Origin: Sulfurimonas sp.
GTDB taxonomy: Bacteria; Campylobacterota; Campylobacteria; Campylobacterales; Sulfurimonadaceae
DNA: 64,000 bases
NCBI GenBank assembly: GCA_028689055.1
Contig: JAQTWZ010000002.1
Span: 36,330 to 100,329, forward strand
Direction: 5' to 3'
Shown piece by piece: positions 17,408 to 26,999 of the stretch. The position numbers and the translations under genes are program-made. Every line of letters begins with the position of its first letter. Position 1 is the stretch's first letter. A model generated the notes under the pieces. The model was not told the origin of the DNA, made no database searches, and worked only from the letters and a program-made list of their open reading frames with translations.

Positions 17408-18340
17408 CTAAATCTCTTCCAAAAGCGCCAAGGCGCCTTTGTATATCGGCTCATCAATAAAACCATATTCTTCATCCACAAAACCCGTTATACCCATTTC
17501 TTGATGCATCTCAAAGAGTTTTATGATGATTTTTGCTCTATTGATCTGCGCCTCTTCATTGACAAAAATCAGATTCACCATCTCAACTTGTTTAGGTGAT
17601 ATACACCCTTTGGCATCATATCCCATCCCTTTTTCCAAAGAGACCCATTTACCGAACTCTACTAGATTCGTAAAGTCTTGATAAACAAATGAAACAGGTT
17701 TTACACCCATAGATTTACAGGTAATCAAAAAGTGTGAAAGCATATAAAGCATCGTAGGATTATGGCGTTCGATAAGATGATGAGAGAGTTTCATATCTGC
17801 AAAAAGATCCAAAATACCAAGATAAAAAGTCGTAACTTGTTTGCTTAAAGCCAAAGAAGAGAGATGATGCCAAGCTTCAGCTGTTTCTATAGAAAGATGC
17901 AGTTGTGTGTCTTCATTTAGGAGTGCCAAGACATTTCTTACTTGTTGCACGCTTCGTATTTTTGGGACTCTGATAGCATCAGGCATATACTGATTAAGAT
18001 ACGTAATCTCTTCATAACCGCCTGCATCAAGAGCATTCACACGTACGACAAGTTTTTTGTCTGATTTTTGATGTAAAGATAAAAATATGGCACACAATAC
18101 AAGTGCAAAAGGTTTTTCTTCTTTACTGACACCGTCTTCAAGATTGAGCATAATACAATCCGCTTCGAGACTCTCTATCTTAGAGAGGTGCTTGATATTA
18201 TTACATGAGAGCATGAGCACCGATGAAAAATTATTTTTGCTATTGATACTTCTTACTCTTGGTATTGCCAACGCATCAAGAGCCTTTAAATCTCTATTTG
18301 CGTAAGCTTCTTCTATTTTTTCAAAAAAATTATTTTGCAT
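17408..18340 (-). CDS. HpcH/HpaI (CitE-like) aldolase/lyase family protein
   Basis: A 310-residue protein of the CitE/HpcH TIM-barrel family. Recognisable segments are VLMLSCNNIKHLSKIESLEADCIMLNLEDGV with the metal-binding Asp, LVVRVNALD with the substrate Arg, and PDAIRVPKIRSVQQV. Characterised relatives split or join CoA esters such as citryl-CoA, malyl-CoA or citramalyl-CoA. The usual later Glu and Asp ligands are present as LSIETAEAW and YLGILDLFADM. The substrate cannot be told from sequence. The start codon overlaps the end of the cytochrome c gene upstream, so the pair is translationally coupled, which is an odd pairing. Confidence 0.7.
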   Translation of the reverse strand: MQNNFFEKIEEAYANRDLKALDALAIPRVRSINSKNNFSSVLMLSCNNIKHLSKIESLEADCIMLNLEDGVSKEEKPFALVLCAIFLSLHQKSDKKLVVRVNALDAGGYEEITYLNQYMPDAIRVPKIRSVQQVRNVLALLNEDTQLHLSIETAEAWHHLSSLALSKQVTTFYLGILDLFADMKLSHHLIERHNPTMLYMLSHFLITCKSMGVKPVSFVYQDFTNLVEFGKWVSLEKGMGYDAKGCISPKQVEMVNLIFVNEEAQINRAKIIIKLFEMHQEMGITGFVDEEYGFIDEPIYKGALALLEEI

Positions 18341-18941
18341 TTTTAGCCTCTGTTGCTTCTTTAAACAATGCGTTAATATCGATTGTTTCGTCAGGTTTTG
18401 TTATTTCTTTTGGTTCTTCTACGACATCTTCTACTTTTTGAGTTTTGTTCTCTTCTTTTGACTTTTCGAGAACTTTTTCTACTTTTAAAGGTTCGCTAAC
18501 TTTTTTTGTTTCTTGAACGTTTTTTGTGTTTTGTGCTCTTTTAATTTCTTCTGCTTTTTGTGCTTCTTTTGCTTTTTGTGCTTCTTGCGCTTCTTTTAAT
18601 GCCTGTGCTTTTTTTAGCTTATCTGCATTGAGATAAAAATAGAGCGCACTAATCTCTTTTGGGGTTAAAAAGTAACGGGGCATACTATCTATTCTGCTGT
18701 TGAGTGCCTTATAAAACGCAGCATATTCGAGATTGTTTATCGCAGAACCGGCAAAACTTTTTTCTACCTTTTTATGTATATATTTTGCTACGACTCTGCC
18801 CTCACCCTTATCCCCATGACAGTGCTGACAGCCTATGCCTCTAGGGTTTTTATAGAGCTGCGCTGCATACTCTTCTTGCGTTATAAAACTGCTCTGGGCA
18901 TACAAAAAAAGTGGTAAAAGTAAAAAAAGTATATATTTCAT
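18330..18941 (-). CDS. Periplasmic monoheme cytochrome c with long charged tail
   Basis: A 203-residue protein with a signal peptide (ILFLLLPLFLYAQ). The heme site CQHCH sits at about residue 38 and the distal ligand is probably the Met in SMPRYFLTPKEI. After the heme domain (to about residue 105) there is a roughly 95-residue low-complexity tail rich in Ala, Lys, Glu and Gln (repeats of QKAKEAQKAEE type), which should be a long helix or coiled coil. Such tails may anchor the cytochrome to partners. It is an electron carrier; partners are unknown. The next gene overlaps it by 11 bases. Confidence 0.8.
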   Translation of the reverse strand: MKYILFLLLPLFLYAQSSFITQEEYAAQLYKNPRGIGCQHCHGDKGEGRVVAKYIHKKVEKSFAGSAINNLEYAAFYKALNSRIDSMPRYFLTPKEISALYFYLNADKLKKAQALKEAQEAQKAKEAQKAEEIKRAQNTKNVQETKKVSEPLKVEKVLEKSKEENKTQKVEDVVEEPKEITKPDETIDINALFKEATEAKNAK

Positions 18942-18973
18942 CTCAAAGCGACCTTTTATTATTTTGACGGTAT

Positions 18974-18979
18974 TATAAT
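18974..18979 (+). promoter_or_regulatory. -10 box upstream of folD
   Basis: TATAAT at 18974-18979 lies 25 bases before the folD start, in the short gap between the divergent cytochrome gene and folD. No strong -35 is seen. Confidence 0.45.
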
Positions 18980-19003
18980 AGAAATATTATTTATGGGGTT
19001 TAA

Positions 19004-19861
19004 ATGACACTTCTTGATGGAAAAGCACTCTCACAAAAGATAGAAACGGGTGTTGGGATTGGCGTAAAAGAACTCAAAAGTAGAACAGGATCGGTTCCTG
19101 GTTTGGCTGTTGTTTTAGTCGGGCAAGACCCAGCCAGCGCTGCTTATGTCAATATGAAAAAGAAAGCATGTGATCGTGTAGGATTTTATTCTGTAACGCA
19201 TGAGATGCCTGAGGATATCTCTCAAGAAGCGATTGAAAACACTATTGTTATGATGAACAAAAATCCAAACATCGACGGTATCCTCATCCAACTTCCTCTG
19301 CCTAAACAGATAGATACAACAAAGATATTGGAACTTGTTGACCCGAGTAAAGATGTGGATGGTTTTCATCCCTACAATGTAGGAAGACTTGCAACCGGAC
19401 TTGATGGTTTTGTTCCGTGTACGCCGCTTGGTGTAATGGAGCTTTTAGCAGAATACAATATTGATGTAAAAGGCAAAAACTGCTGCGTAGTAGGTGCTTC
19501 AAATATCGTAGGAAAACCTATGGCTGCCCTGCTTCTAAACGCAAACGCAACTGTTGAAATCTGCCATATTTTTACGGATGATTTGAAAAAACACACTCTA
19601 AACGCAGATATCATTTTAGTTGGTGTTGGCGTTATAAATCTTATCAAAGAAGATATGGTAAAAGAAGGTGCGATCATCATCGATATCGGTATCAACCGAG
19701 CCGATAACGGCAAACTTGTCGGTGATGTGGACTATGCAAACGTAAATGCGAAATGCTCCTATATCACTCCCGTTCCCGGCGGTGTAGGTCCTATGACTAT
19801 TGCTATGCTCCTTAGCAACACACTCAAAGCTGCACAAATAAACTATAAAGAAAAGAACTAA
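19004..19861 (+). CDS. folD: Methylenetetrahydrofolate dehydrogenase/cyclohydrolase FolD
   Basis: A 285-residue bifunctional enzyme. It shows the substrate-binding YVNMKKKACDRVG with the catalytic Lys, the IDGILIQLPLPKQ motif, the NADP-binding VVGASNIVGKPMA, and the C-terminal TPVPGGVGPMTIAML. It interconverts methylene-, methenyl- and formyl-tetrahydrofolate in one-carbon metabolism. lepB starts immediately after its stop codon with no gap, so the two are cotranscribed. Confidence 0.97.
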   Translation: MTLLDGKALSQKIETGVGIGVKELKSRTGSVPGLAVVLVGQDPASAAYVNMKKKACDRVGFYSVTHEMPEDISQEAIENTIVMMNKNPNIDGILIQLPLPKQIDTTKILELVDPSKDVDGFHPYNVGRLATGLDGFVPCTPLGVMELLAEYNIDVKGKNCCVVGASNIVGKPMAALLLNANATVEICHIFTDDLKKHTLNADIILVGVGVINLIKEDMVKEGAIIIDIGINRADNGKLVGDVDYANVNAKCSYITPVPGGVGPMTIAMLLSNTLKAAQINYKEKN

Positions 19862-20671
19862 ATGAAAAAAGCCCTACACAAAGCCTATAAATTTTCAAAC
19901 TCCTGGACAGGAACGGTTATTATCGTTCTTTTTGTTATATTTTTCATCGCACAAGCTTTTAGAATCCCTTCTGGCTCAATGAAAGACTCGCTCCTTATAG
20001 GAGACCATCTTTTTGCCAAAAAATTTGCTTACGGTATCTCTATGCCACATATTCCTTTTCTTGAACTCTCTATCATGCCTTGGAGTGATAAGCTGCGTTT
20101 GGTAGATGGAGACAAACCAAAACGCGGCGATATCGTCATCTTTCGCTACCCGCACAACCCAAAACAGCATTTTGTAAAACGCTGTGTCGCTCTTCCCGGA
20201 GATGAACTTTTTGTGGACAACAAAGACCTTTATCTGCACCATAAAGAAGGAAATGAGTGGATTTTGGAAAACTTTAAAGGGTATGAGACTGTAACTATCG
20301 CGGACAAAGTTTGGGTAAAAAATCCTTATATGAAAGAGCACCCGGGTATCCATCATGATGATAAAATCATCAACAACGGTATCTATCCTATGCCTCTGTT
20401 TTATTTTTCTCCTATCAAGATTCAAGAAGGTGAATATTTTATGATGGGTGACAATCGCGACCACTCCAATGACAGCCGTTTTTGGGGTGCAGTTCCTTAT
20501 GACAACATCGAAGGAACACCTTGGTTTATCTACTTCTCTATCGGGGAAGATTGGGAGATAAGATGGGACAGAATAGGGAAAACACCGACAGATCTTGAAA
20601 TGCCGACGCATTTAGATTTGGCAAGAGAAGAGAGACTCAAAACACAAAAAGATGATCATGGAATCTATTGA
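19862..20671 (+). CDS. lepB: Signal peptidase I LepB
   Basis: A 269-residue type I signal peptidase with an N-terminal membrane anchor (GTVIIVLFVIFFIAQAF). The catalytic Ser is in RIPSGSMKDSL and the general-base Lys is in HFVKRCVALPGDEL; MMGDNRDHSNDSRFWG is the conserved box E. It cleaves signal peptides on the periplasmic side. The gene directly follows folD and overlaps the M50 protease gene by up to 20 bases, so two membrane proteases are made together. Confidence 0.96.
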   Translation: MKKALHKAYKFSNSWTGTVIIVLFVIFFIAQAFRIPSGSMKDSLLIGDHLFAKKFAYGISMPHIPFLELSIMPWSDKLRLVDGDKPKRGDIVIFRYPHNPKQHFVKRCVALPGDELFVDNKDLYLHHKEGNEWILENFKGYETVTIADKVWVKNPYMKEHPGIHHDDKIINNGIYPMPLFYFSPIKIQEGEYFMMGDNRDHSNDSRFWGAVPYDNIEGTPWFIYFSIGEDWEIRWDRIGKTPTDLEMPTHLDLAREERLKTQKDDHGIY

Positions 20672-21335
20672 TATACTCAAAATCGTCGTAGCTGTTTTAG
20701 CTCTTGCGGTTGCCATTATCGGGCATGAGATTATGCATGGCTGGGTTGCTTATATGTATGGCGACTTTACGGCAAAAAACGCAGGAAGACTCTCTATCAA
20801 TCCCCTTATTCATGTGGATTTGGTTGGGACTATCATCGTTCCTGCTACTATGTATTTTTTACCGATGCTTTTGGGTGCTGAGAGCGGATTTTTATTTGGT
20901 TGGGCAAAACCGGTACCTATAAATACCGCAACCGTTATACGAAACGCAGGCTACAATGGTGCGATGCAGGTAGATTTGGCAGGGATTGTTTATAACTTTA
21001 CACTCGCTGTTTTTGCATCTATCTTTTTAGTTGCCATGAGCACGCCGACTGCAGCCGATGGATTGGGATATATCTTTTTATATCTTTTTATCTACCAGCT
21101 ACTTATTATCAACGTCGTATTGGGTGTTTTTAACCTTCTGCCTATTCCGCAGTTTGATGGGGCACATTTTTTGATGCACCTTGCGCTCAAACACAAGATA
21201 AACGCAGTCGCAGAGTTTTTTTATAGATATGAGCGTTTTGGCATTATCATCGTTCTTATCGTACTGATGACACCACTCAAAGATTATCTGTTACTCATGC
21301 CTGTGCGCACTATACTGCAACTTTTAACATCATAA
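20652..21335 (+). CDS. Site-2-protease-like zinc metallopeptidase (M50 family)
   Basis: A 227-residue polytopic membrane protein. The zinc site is HEIMH in the first helix (AIIGHEIMHGWVAYMYGD) and the second ligand motif is NLLPIPQFDGAHFLMH, as in the short SpoIVFB/YwhC branch of M50 without a PDZ domain. Such enzymes cleave membrane-embedded substrates. Two in-frame ATGs (20652 and 20658) are possible. It overlaps lepB and is followed 13 bases later by rpiB. The substrate is unknown. Confidence 0.88.
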   Translation: MIMESIDILKIVVAVLALAVAIIGHEIMHGWVAYMYGDFTAKNAGRLSINPLIHVDLVGTIIVPATMYFLPMLLGAESGFLFGWAKPVPINTATVIRNAGYNGAMQVDLAGIVYNFTLAVFASIFLVAMSTPTAADGLGYIFLYLFIYQLLIINVVLGVFNLLPIPQFDGAHFLMHLALKHKINAVAEFFYRYERFGIIIVLIVLMTPLKDYLLLMPVRTILQLLTS

Positions 21336-21348
21336 ACAAAGGAACAAA

Positions 21349-21780
21349 ATGAAATTTTATATCGCAACAGACCATGCAGGAATCGACTTAAAAGACTATA
21401 CGGTCGAACTTTTACAACAAAAAGGTCACGAAGTTGTTGATTTGGGACCGTTTACAAAGGATAGAGTTGATTATCCTGATTATGCACATAAAGTTGCTAT
21501 GAGTGTTTTAGAAGATATAGGCACACAAGGCGTACTTATCTGCGGTTCTGGCATCGGCATGAGTATCGCTGCAAACCGTCATGCAGGTATCCGTGCGGCA
21601 CTGTGCCATGACGCTTATACAGCGAGTGTTGCACGTGGACACAATGATGCAAATATATTATGTTTCGGTGAGCGTATTGTCGGTAAAGGTGTTGCAGAAT
21701 CTATTATTGATGCGTGGCTTAGCGGGAGTTTTGAAGGTGGTCGTCACTGCGGCAGAGTTAAAAAAATAGAAATAAACTAA
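21349..21780 (+). CDS. rpiB: Ribose-5-phosphate isomerase B
   Basis: A 143-residue RpiB with the N-terminal ATDHAGIDLK, the catalytic cysteine in ICGSGIGMSIAANRH, and GIRAALCHD. It interconverts ribose 5-phosphate and ribulose 5-phosphate, the latter also being the RibB substrate. The ribosome site AAAGGAAC lies a few bases upstream. It sits in an operon of unrelated housekeeping genes. Confidence 0.95.
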   Translation: MKFYIATDHAGIDLKDYTVELLQQKGHEVVDLGPFTKDRVDYPDYAHKVAMSVLEDIGTQGVLICGSGIGMSIAANRHAGIRAALCHDAYTASVARGHNDANILCFGERIVGKGVAESIIDAWLSGSFEGGRHCGRVKKIEIN

Positions 21781-21785
21781 GGAAA

Positions 21786-22124
21786 ATGCCTATGTTTTGG
21801 GAATGGTCACTATTAACAATACTTTCGATGTTGTCTGTTTATCTTTTTGTAAAAATGTATTACTTTAAAAGCATCACAAATAAAGAGCAAAGAGGCAATG
21901 ATCTTATGAAACTCACGCTTCAAGAAGCGGAGATACTCATAAGAAAATACCAAATACAACTCCAAAGAGCTCTGGGAAATGTTGATATCTTGAGTGAAGA
22001 ACTTGCAAAACTTAGAAATGAACTCAAAGTTCTCAAGCAGAGAAACTCAAAACATAGACAAGAGACAGATCGTCTCAACGGCAAGATAAAAGCCCTTGAG
22101 AGTAGAATAGACGCATTACTCTAA
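21786..22124 (+). CDS. Small membrane-anchored coiled-coil protein
   Basis: A 112-residue protein with one N-terminal membrane helix ([22 protein letters not shown]) followed by a helix-rich segment dominated by Leu, Lys, Glu and Arg with heptad spacing ([20 protein letters not shown]). It is of unknown function. It starts five bases after the rpiB stop and ends 14 bases before apt, so it belongs to the operon. ATG 21786 or 21792 may be used. A structural or scaffold role is possible but unsupported. Confidence 0.65.
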   Translation: MPMFWEWSLLTILSMLSVYLFVKMYYFKSITNKEQRGNDLMKLTLQEAEILIRKYQIQLQRALGNVDILSEELAKLRNELKVLKQRNSKHRQETDRLNGKIKALESRIDALL

Positions 22125-22138
22125 GAAGGGAGATACAA

Positions 22139-22687
22139 ATGACATTAAGCAATACAGAGAGAAAAATTATAGAAAATTCTATCCGTGATATCAACGATTT
22201 TCCAAAACCGGGTATTATTTTTAAAGATATCACAACACTTTTGAATGATAAAGAAGCGTATGGTGTGCTCATGAACCATCTCTATCAAAGATATAAAACA
22301 TACAATCTTGATTTTATCGCAGGCATAGACGCGAGAGGTTTTATTTTTGGAGCGGCTCTTGCGCAGATGCTTGGCGTAGGTTTTGTCCCTATCAGAAAAA
22401 AAGGGAAACTTCCTTATACAACTATCAGTGAAAAATATACGTTGGAGTATGGTGTCGATGAAGTAGAGATACATCTTGATGCGTTTAGAGATATCAAAAA
22501 CGCAAGAGTGCTTCTCATCGATGACCTCATAGCAACAGGCGGCACGGCAAACGCAGCAGCAACGCTTATCAACAAAACGGGCGCGCTGTGTGTTGAAGCG
22601 TGTTTTATCATGGCACTCTCTTTTTTAGAGGGACAAAAAAAATTACAAGAGCAGACTGAGGTCTATTCACTTATCGAGGTTCACTAA
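22139..22687 (+). CDS. apt: Adenine phosphoribosyltransferase
   Basis: A 182-residue Apt with [16 protein letters not shown] start ([17 protein letters not shown]), the [13 protein letters not shown] flexible loop, [10 protein letters not shown], and the PRPP-binding motif [14 protein letters not shown]. It makes AMP from adenine and PRPP. The ribosome site AAGGGAG is seven bases before the ATG. Its TAA overlaps the trpB ATG by one base (TAATG), so translation of the two is coupled. Confidence 0.96.
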   Translation: MTLSNTERKIIENSIRDINDFPKPGIIFKDITTLLNDKEAYGVLMNHLYQRYKTYNLDFIAGIDARGFIFGAALAQMLGVGFVPIRKKGKLPYTTISEKYTLEYGVDEVEIHLDAFRDIKNARVLLIDDLIATGGTANAAATLINKTGALCVEACFIMALSFLEGQKKLQEQTEVYSLIEVH

Positions 22688-23886
22688 TGTATATACCTAG
22701 CAAATCAAAATTCGATCCGGATACAAACGGACATTTCGGTATCTTTGGCGGTAGATATGTGCCGGAAACACTTATGCCTTCACTTCTCAAACTTGAAGAA
22801 GAGTATGAAGCTATTCGTTTTGACAAGAACTTTTGGCAAGAAGTGGACTACTATCTTAAAGATTATGTAGGTCGTCCTTCTCCTTTATATTTTGCAAGTA
22901 ATATCTCCAAAGAACTTGGGGCAAAAATCTATCTCAAACGCGAAGATTTGAACCATACAGGTGCACATAAAGTCAACAATGTTATCGCGCAGGGTCTTAT
23001 GGCAAAACGTCTTGGATATTCCAAAGTCATTGCTGAAACAGGTGCCGGACAGCATGGTGTAGCAACTGCGACAATTGCAGCTTTACTCGGGCTAGAGTGT
23101 GAGATATTTATGGGTGCAAAAGATGTGGCTCGTCAGGAGCTCAATGTTTTTCGTATGAAACTCTTAGGTGCAAAAGTAAACTCTGTTAAAAGCGGAAGCA
23201 AAACACTCAAGGATGCTATGAATGATGCCATCCGCCACTGGGTCACAAACGCAAGAGATACTTTTTATATCATAGGAACCGTTGCAGGTCCGCATCCTTA
23301 TCCGATGATGGTACGTGACTTTCAAGCCATTATAGGCTACGAAGCACGTGCACAGATTCTTGAAAAAGAGAACCGTTTGCCTGATTATGTTATCGCTTGT
23401 ATCGGCGGCGGCTCAAACGCTATCGGAACTTTTCAGCACTTTTTAGAAGATAAAGAGGTAGAGTGTATCGGTATCGAAGCCGGCGGTCTCGGCATAGATA
23501 CAAACAAACATGGATGTTCTTTGGAAAAAGGTCGTCCAGGAGTGTTGCATGGACAGATGACGTATCTACTTCAAGATGAAGACGGACAGATACAAGAGGC
23601 GCACTCTATTTCTGCAGGACTCGACTATCCGGGCATCGGTCCTGAACATGCTTTTCATAAAGACAATCTCTCGGTGACATATGACAACATCACCGATCAA
23701 GAAGCACTAGACGCCTTTGTATGGCTCTCACAAAAAGAGGGAATCATCCCTGCGTTTGAAAGTTCTCACGCTGTTGCATATCTCAAAAAACTGCCAAATA
23801 TAAAAAATAAACTTATCATCGTAAACCTTTCTGGTCGCGGAGATAAAGATATGATTCAAGCAAAAGATTTGCTTCACTTTGACTAA
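22687..23886 (+). CDS. trpB: Tryptophan synthase beta chain
   Basis: A 399-residue TrpB. The PLP lysine lies in [27 protein letters not shown] follows, and the phosphate loop is [11 protein letters not shown]. It condenses indole with serine to tryptophan. Its length and the [16 protein letters not shown] start match the classical TrpB1 class that works with TrpA. No other trp gene is near; trpB is isolated behind apt and ahead of pepA, which is unusual for trp gene organisation but tolerated in this phylum. Confidence 0.96.
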   Translation: MYIPSKSKFDPDTNGHFGIFGGRYVPETLMPSLLKLEEEYEAIRFDKNFWQEVDYYLKDYVGRPSPLYFASNISKELGAKIYLKREDLNHTGAHKVNNVIAQGLMAKRLGYSKVIAETGAGQHGVATATIAALLGLECEIFMGAKDVARQELNVFRMKLLGAKVNSVKSGSKTLKDAMNDAIRHWVTNARDTFYIIGTVAGPHPYPMMVRDFQAIIGYEARAQILEKENRLPDYVIACIGGGSNAIGTFQHFLEDKEVECIGIEAGGLGIDTNKHGCSLEKGRPGVLHGQMTYLLQDEDGQIQEAHSISAGLDYPGIGPEHAFHKDNLSVTYDNITDQEALDAFVWLSQKEGIIPAFESSHAVAYLKKLPNIKNKLIIVNLSGRGDKDMIQAKDLLHFD

Positions 23887-23903
23887 AAAATAAAGAGGAA
23901 ACT

Positions 23904-25319
23904 ATGAATATCAAACTATCAAAAAAGAGTATAAGCGAACTTGAAACAGATATCTTCCTTGAGTTTGTAAATGAAAAAGATATCAAGTCACATGAGCAGG
24001 GAAAAACTCTCTCACTGGCGGGCTTTAAAGGCGAACAAGATACGCTGTGTTTTTTACATGAGCAAGCTCTTCTTGTTTGCGGCGTAGAGAGTGATACAAA
24101 TGATGATCTTAGAAGTGCCGCTACAATCGCCATCAAAGCACTCAAAGCATCCAACTATAAAAGTGTTAAAGTGCTTTGCGAATCAACTACTCTCATCAGT
24201 GGTCTTGTAGAAGGTTTTGTTCTAGGCGGTTACGAATATACAAAATACAAATCCGAACCAAAAAAAGCTCCACTCAAAAAGATAAGTATCTCGTGTGGTG
24301 AAGCAGATTTTGCCACGATGCAAAAAACATTTGATGAGGCGATTATCATAGCAAACGCAACAAATTTTACGCGTGATATCGTCAATGAAATTCCCGAAGA
24401 TCTCAACCCTCCATCTTTTGCAAAACTTGCAAAAGAGCTTGCAAAAACAAATCACCTCGAATGTGAAGTTCTGGGTGAAAAAGAGCTTGATGCCCAAAAT
24501 ATGCACTCAATGCTCGCTGTCGGACGTGCTTCAAGACATGAGAGCCAGCTTATCCACATGAGCTACAAACCAAAAAATGCAAAAAAAATCATCTCTCTTG
24601 TGGGCAAAGGTCTTACTTACGATAGCGGTGGACTCAGCCTCAAAGCAGCAACTTCTATGGTCACTATGAAGATGGACAAAGCGGGAGGATGTGCTGTTCT
24701 TGGAATGATGAAGGCGGCAAGTGAACTCAAACTCGATATCGAAATTCATGCCTTTATCGGAGCAGTTGAAAACATGATAGGCGGTGATGCATACAAACCT
24801 GATGATGTTTTAGTTGCAAGAAGCGGTACAACCATCGAAGTAAGAAATACCGATGCGGAAGGTCGCCTTGTTTTAGCTGATGTGCTTGATTATGCGCAAG
24901 ACAAAGTAAAAGCGGACTATCTTTTTGATTTCGCGACACTTACAGGTGCATGTATGGTTGCACTCGGTCAATACACAACAGGTGTCATGGGGCATTCAAA
25001 CGCTCTCAAACACACAATCTTTGAGGCAGCAAACAATTCAGGAGAACTTGTCGGTTCTCTTCCTTTTAACAAACATCTCAAAAAACTTCTCAAAAGCGAG
25101 ATTGCAGATATTTCCAACACCTCGTCAAAACCTTATGGCGGCGCGATAACTGCAGGGCTTTTTTTGGATAAATTTATCAAAGAAGAGAACAAAGAAAAAT
25201 GGCTGCACTTCGACATCGCAGGTTCTGCTTATACAGAGACTCCTTGGGATTGTAATGTGTATGGCGCGACGGGTGCGGCAGTGCGTATGATAAGTGACTT
25301 TTTGAAAAATATTAAATAA
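23904..25319 (+). CDS. pepA: Leucyl aminopeptidase PepA (M17)
   Basis: A 471-residue M17 aminopeptidase. The C-terminal catalytic domain holds GKGLTYDSGGLSLK with the first metal ligands and catalytic Lys, MKMDKAGGCAVLG, and the family signature NTDAEGRLVLAD with Asp, Glu and the catalytic Arg. It removes N-terminal residues from peptides, using two metal ions, as a hexamer. In some bacteria PepA also binds DNA. It starts 17 bases after trpB. Confidence 0.96.
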   Translation: MNIKLSKKSISELETDIFLEFVNEKDIKSHEQGKTLSLAGFKGEQDTLCFLHEQALLVCGVESDTNDDLRSAATIAIKALKASNYKSVKVLCESTTLISGLVEGFVLGGYEYTKYKSEPKKAPLKKISISCGEADFATMQKTFDEAIIIANATNFTRDIVNEIPEDLNPPSFAKLAKELAKTNHLECEVLGEKELDAQNMHSMLAVGRASRHESQLIHMSYKPKNAKKIISLVGKGLTYDSGGLSLKAATSMVTMKMDKAGGCAVLGMMKAASELKLDIEIHAFIGAVENMIGGDAYKPDDVLVARSGTTIEVRNTDAEGRLVLADVLDYAQDKVKADYLFDFATLTGACMVALGQYTTGVMGHSNALKHTIFEAANNSGELVGSLPFNKHLKKLLKSEIADISNTSSKPYGGAITAGLFLDKFIKEENKEKWLHFDIAGSAYTETPWDCNVYGATGAAVRMISDFLKNIK

Positions 25320-25324
25320 TCTTT

Positions 25325-25789
25325 ATGCTCAGTAAAAACAATCGTATCAAACTTCTAGGACTCCTTCTCCTCCTAGGGTTTGCACTTTTAAACTATCTTA
25401 CAAGCACTTCTCAGCCTTCTACAACACACCAACCTTCTCAGACTAATGAACGCTTAGCGCAAAGCCCTGTTGCAGAAGCATATAAACGCAAACAAAGCAA
25501 TATTCAGGTTGAAGACTCCGGTGAAGTAATACGCATACTCAAAGATGATACACAAGGGCACAAACATCAAAAATTTCTCTTGCGTTTAGTTTCAGGAGAG
25601 ACGATTCTTATCGCTCACAATATCGACCTTGCACCTCGTATAGAAAATCTCTCTATCGGTGACAGTATTGCGTTTTATGGCGAATATGAATACAATCCAA
25701 AAGGCGGTGTTGTCCATTGGACGCATCATGACCCCAAAAAGCGTCACATAGACGGTTGGCTCAAACATCAAAATAGACTCTACCAATAA
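25325..25789 (+). CDS. DUF3465 family exported protein
   Basis: A 154-residue protein with an N-terminal hydrophobic anchor (IKLLGLLLLLGFALLNYL), a Ser/Thr/Gln/Pro linker, and a conserved OB-fold-like domain from about residue 60. The domain contains HKHQKFLLRL, ETILIAHNIDLAPRI and GGVVHWTHHDP, the hallmark of DUF3465. Its biochemical function is unknown; the His-rich motif HWTHHDP suggests metal or nucleic-acid contact. It follows pepA by five bases and ends the operon. Confidence 0.8.
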   Translation: MLSKNNRIKLLGLLLLLGFALLNYLTSTSQPSTTHQPSQTNERLAQSPVAEAYKRKQSNIQVEDSGEVIRILKDDTQGHKHQKFLLRLVSGETILIAHNIDLAPRIENLSIGDSIAFYGEYEYNPKGGVVHWTHHDPKKRHIDGWLKHQNRLYQ

Positions 25790-25868
25790 GTTACGCACAC
25801 TTATAAAAACTCCAAGCTACTTTTGGCTATGATTGCATCTAAATTTTGAAGCAATATAAAGGGTAAAT

Positions 25869-26969
25869 ATGGGTTTAGCAATAGGTCTAGTCGGACTTCC
25901 AAACGTAGGTAAATCAACAACTTTCAACGCACTCACAAAAGCACAAAACGCAGAAGCGGCAAACTATCCATTTTGTACCATAGAACCAAACAAAGCAATC
26001 GTTCCGGTTCCGGATAAAAGATTAAACGCACTTGCAAAAATCGTAAATCCAGAGAGAATCCAATACTCTACACTTGATTTCGTCGATATCGCAGGTCTTG
26101 TAAAGGGTGCAAGTAAAGGCGAAGGTCTTGGCAATAAATTTTTATCCAATATCCGTGAAACAGAAGTTATCCTTCAAATCGTTCGTTGTTTTGATGATGA
26201 TAACATTGTACACAACGAAGGAAACATCGATCCGCTTCGTGATGTCGATATTATCGAAGGTGAACTTATCTTAGCCGACATCGAAGTGCTTGCCAATCGT
26301 ATAGAGAGACTCAAAAAACAGGCTAAAACAGACAAAACTGCAAAAATTATGCTTGAACTTGGTGAAGAGCTTTTAGAGTTTTTAGGCGATGGAAATCTTG
26401 CAATAAACTTTTCCAACAACCAAAGTGATGAGTTTAAATTGCTCATGCAAGAAACAAGATTACTTACAAACAAAGAGATCATGTATGGTGCAAATGTTGA
26501 TGAAGACGGATTGCTAGAAGACAATGCTTATGTTGTAGCACTCAAAGAACATGCGGCAAAAAATAACTGTGAAATCATCAAACTTTGTGCAAAAATAGAA
26601 GAAGAGCTCATCGGTCTCACAGAAGAAGAGGCAAATGAATTTTTGACAGATTTGGGTGTTGAAGAGTCTGGACTTGAGCAGATTATCCACAAAGGTTTTG
26701 ACAAACTTGGTCTCATGAGCTACTTCACAGCCGGTGTCAAAGAAGTCCGTGCATGGACTATCCGTAAAAACACGACCGCTCCACGTGCAGCATCTGTCAT
26801 ACACAATGACTTTGAAAAAGGTTTTATCCGTGCAGAAGTAATCGCTTACAACGATTTCGTAGAACTCGGCGGTGAAGCAAAAGCAAAAGAAGCAGGCAAA
26901 ATGAGACTTGAAGGAAAAGAGTATATTGTGCAAGATGGTGATATCATGCACTTTAGATTCAATCTTTAA
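25869..26969 (+). CDS. ychF: Ribosome-associated GTPase/ATPase YchF
   Basis: A 366-residue Obg-family protein of standard length. The P-loop is GLPNVGKSTTFNAL, the switch region NYPFCTIEP, the Walker B/G3 motif VDIAGLVKGAS, and the usual NKxD is replaced by NVDE as in YchF, which prefers ATP. A TGS domain ends the protein (RAWTIRKNTTAPRAA through YIVQDGDIMHFRFN). It associates with ribosomes and stress responses. It has its own upstream region with a TATGAT -10-like box at 25828. Confidence 0.96.
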   Translation: MGLAIGLVGLPNVGKSTTFNALTKAQNAEAANYPFCTIEPNKAIVPVPDKRLNALAKIVNPERIQYSTLDFVDIAGLVKGASKGEGLGNKFLSNIRETEVILQIVRCFDDDNIVHNEGNIDPLRDVDIIEGELILADIEVLANRIERLKKQAKTDKTAKIMLELGEELLEFLGDGNLAINFSNNQSDEFKLLMQETRLLTNKEIMYGANVDEDGLLEDNAYVVALKEHAAKNNCEIIKLCAKIEEELIGLTEEEANEFLTDLGVEESGLEQIIHKGFDKLGLMSYFTAGVKEVRAWTIRKNTTAPRAASVIHNDFEKGFIRAEVIAYNDFVELGGEAKAKEAGKMRLEGKEYIVQDGDIMHFRFNL

Positions 26970-26999
26970 GAAATTTTTGAAGATATCAGAGAGATCAAA

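Noticed and set aside
19976..20611. Long open frame antisense to lepB (211 codons).
   Set aside because: It is the mirror of an intact LepB gene with all catalytic motifs; its composition (Phe, Ile, His, Arg-rich) and lack of ribosome site mark it as a shadow.
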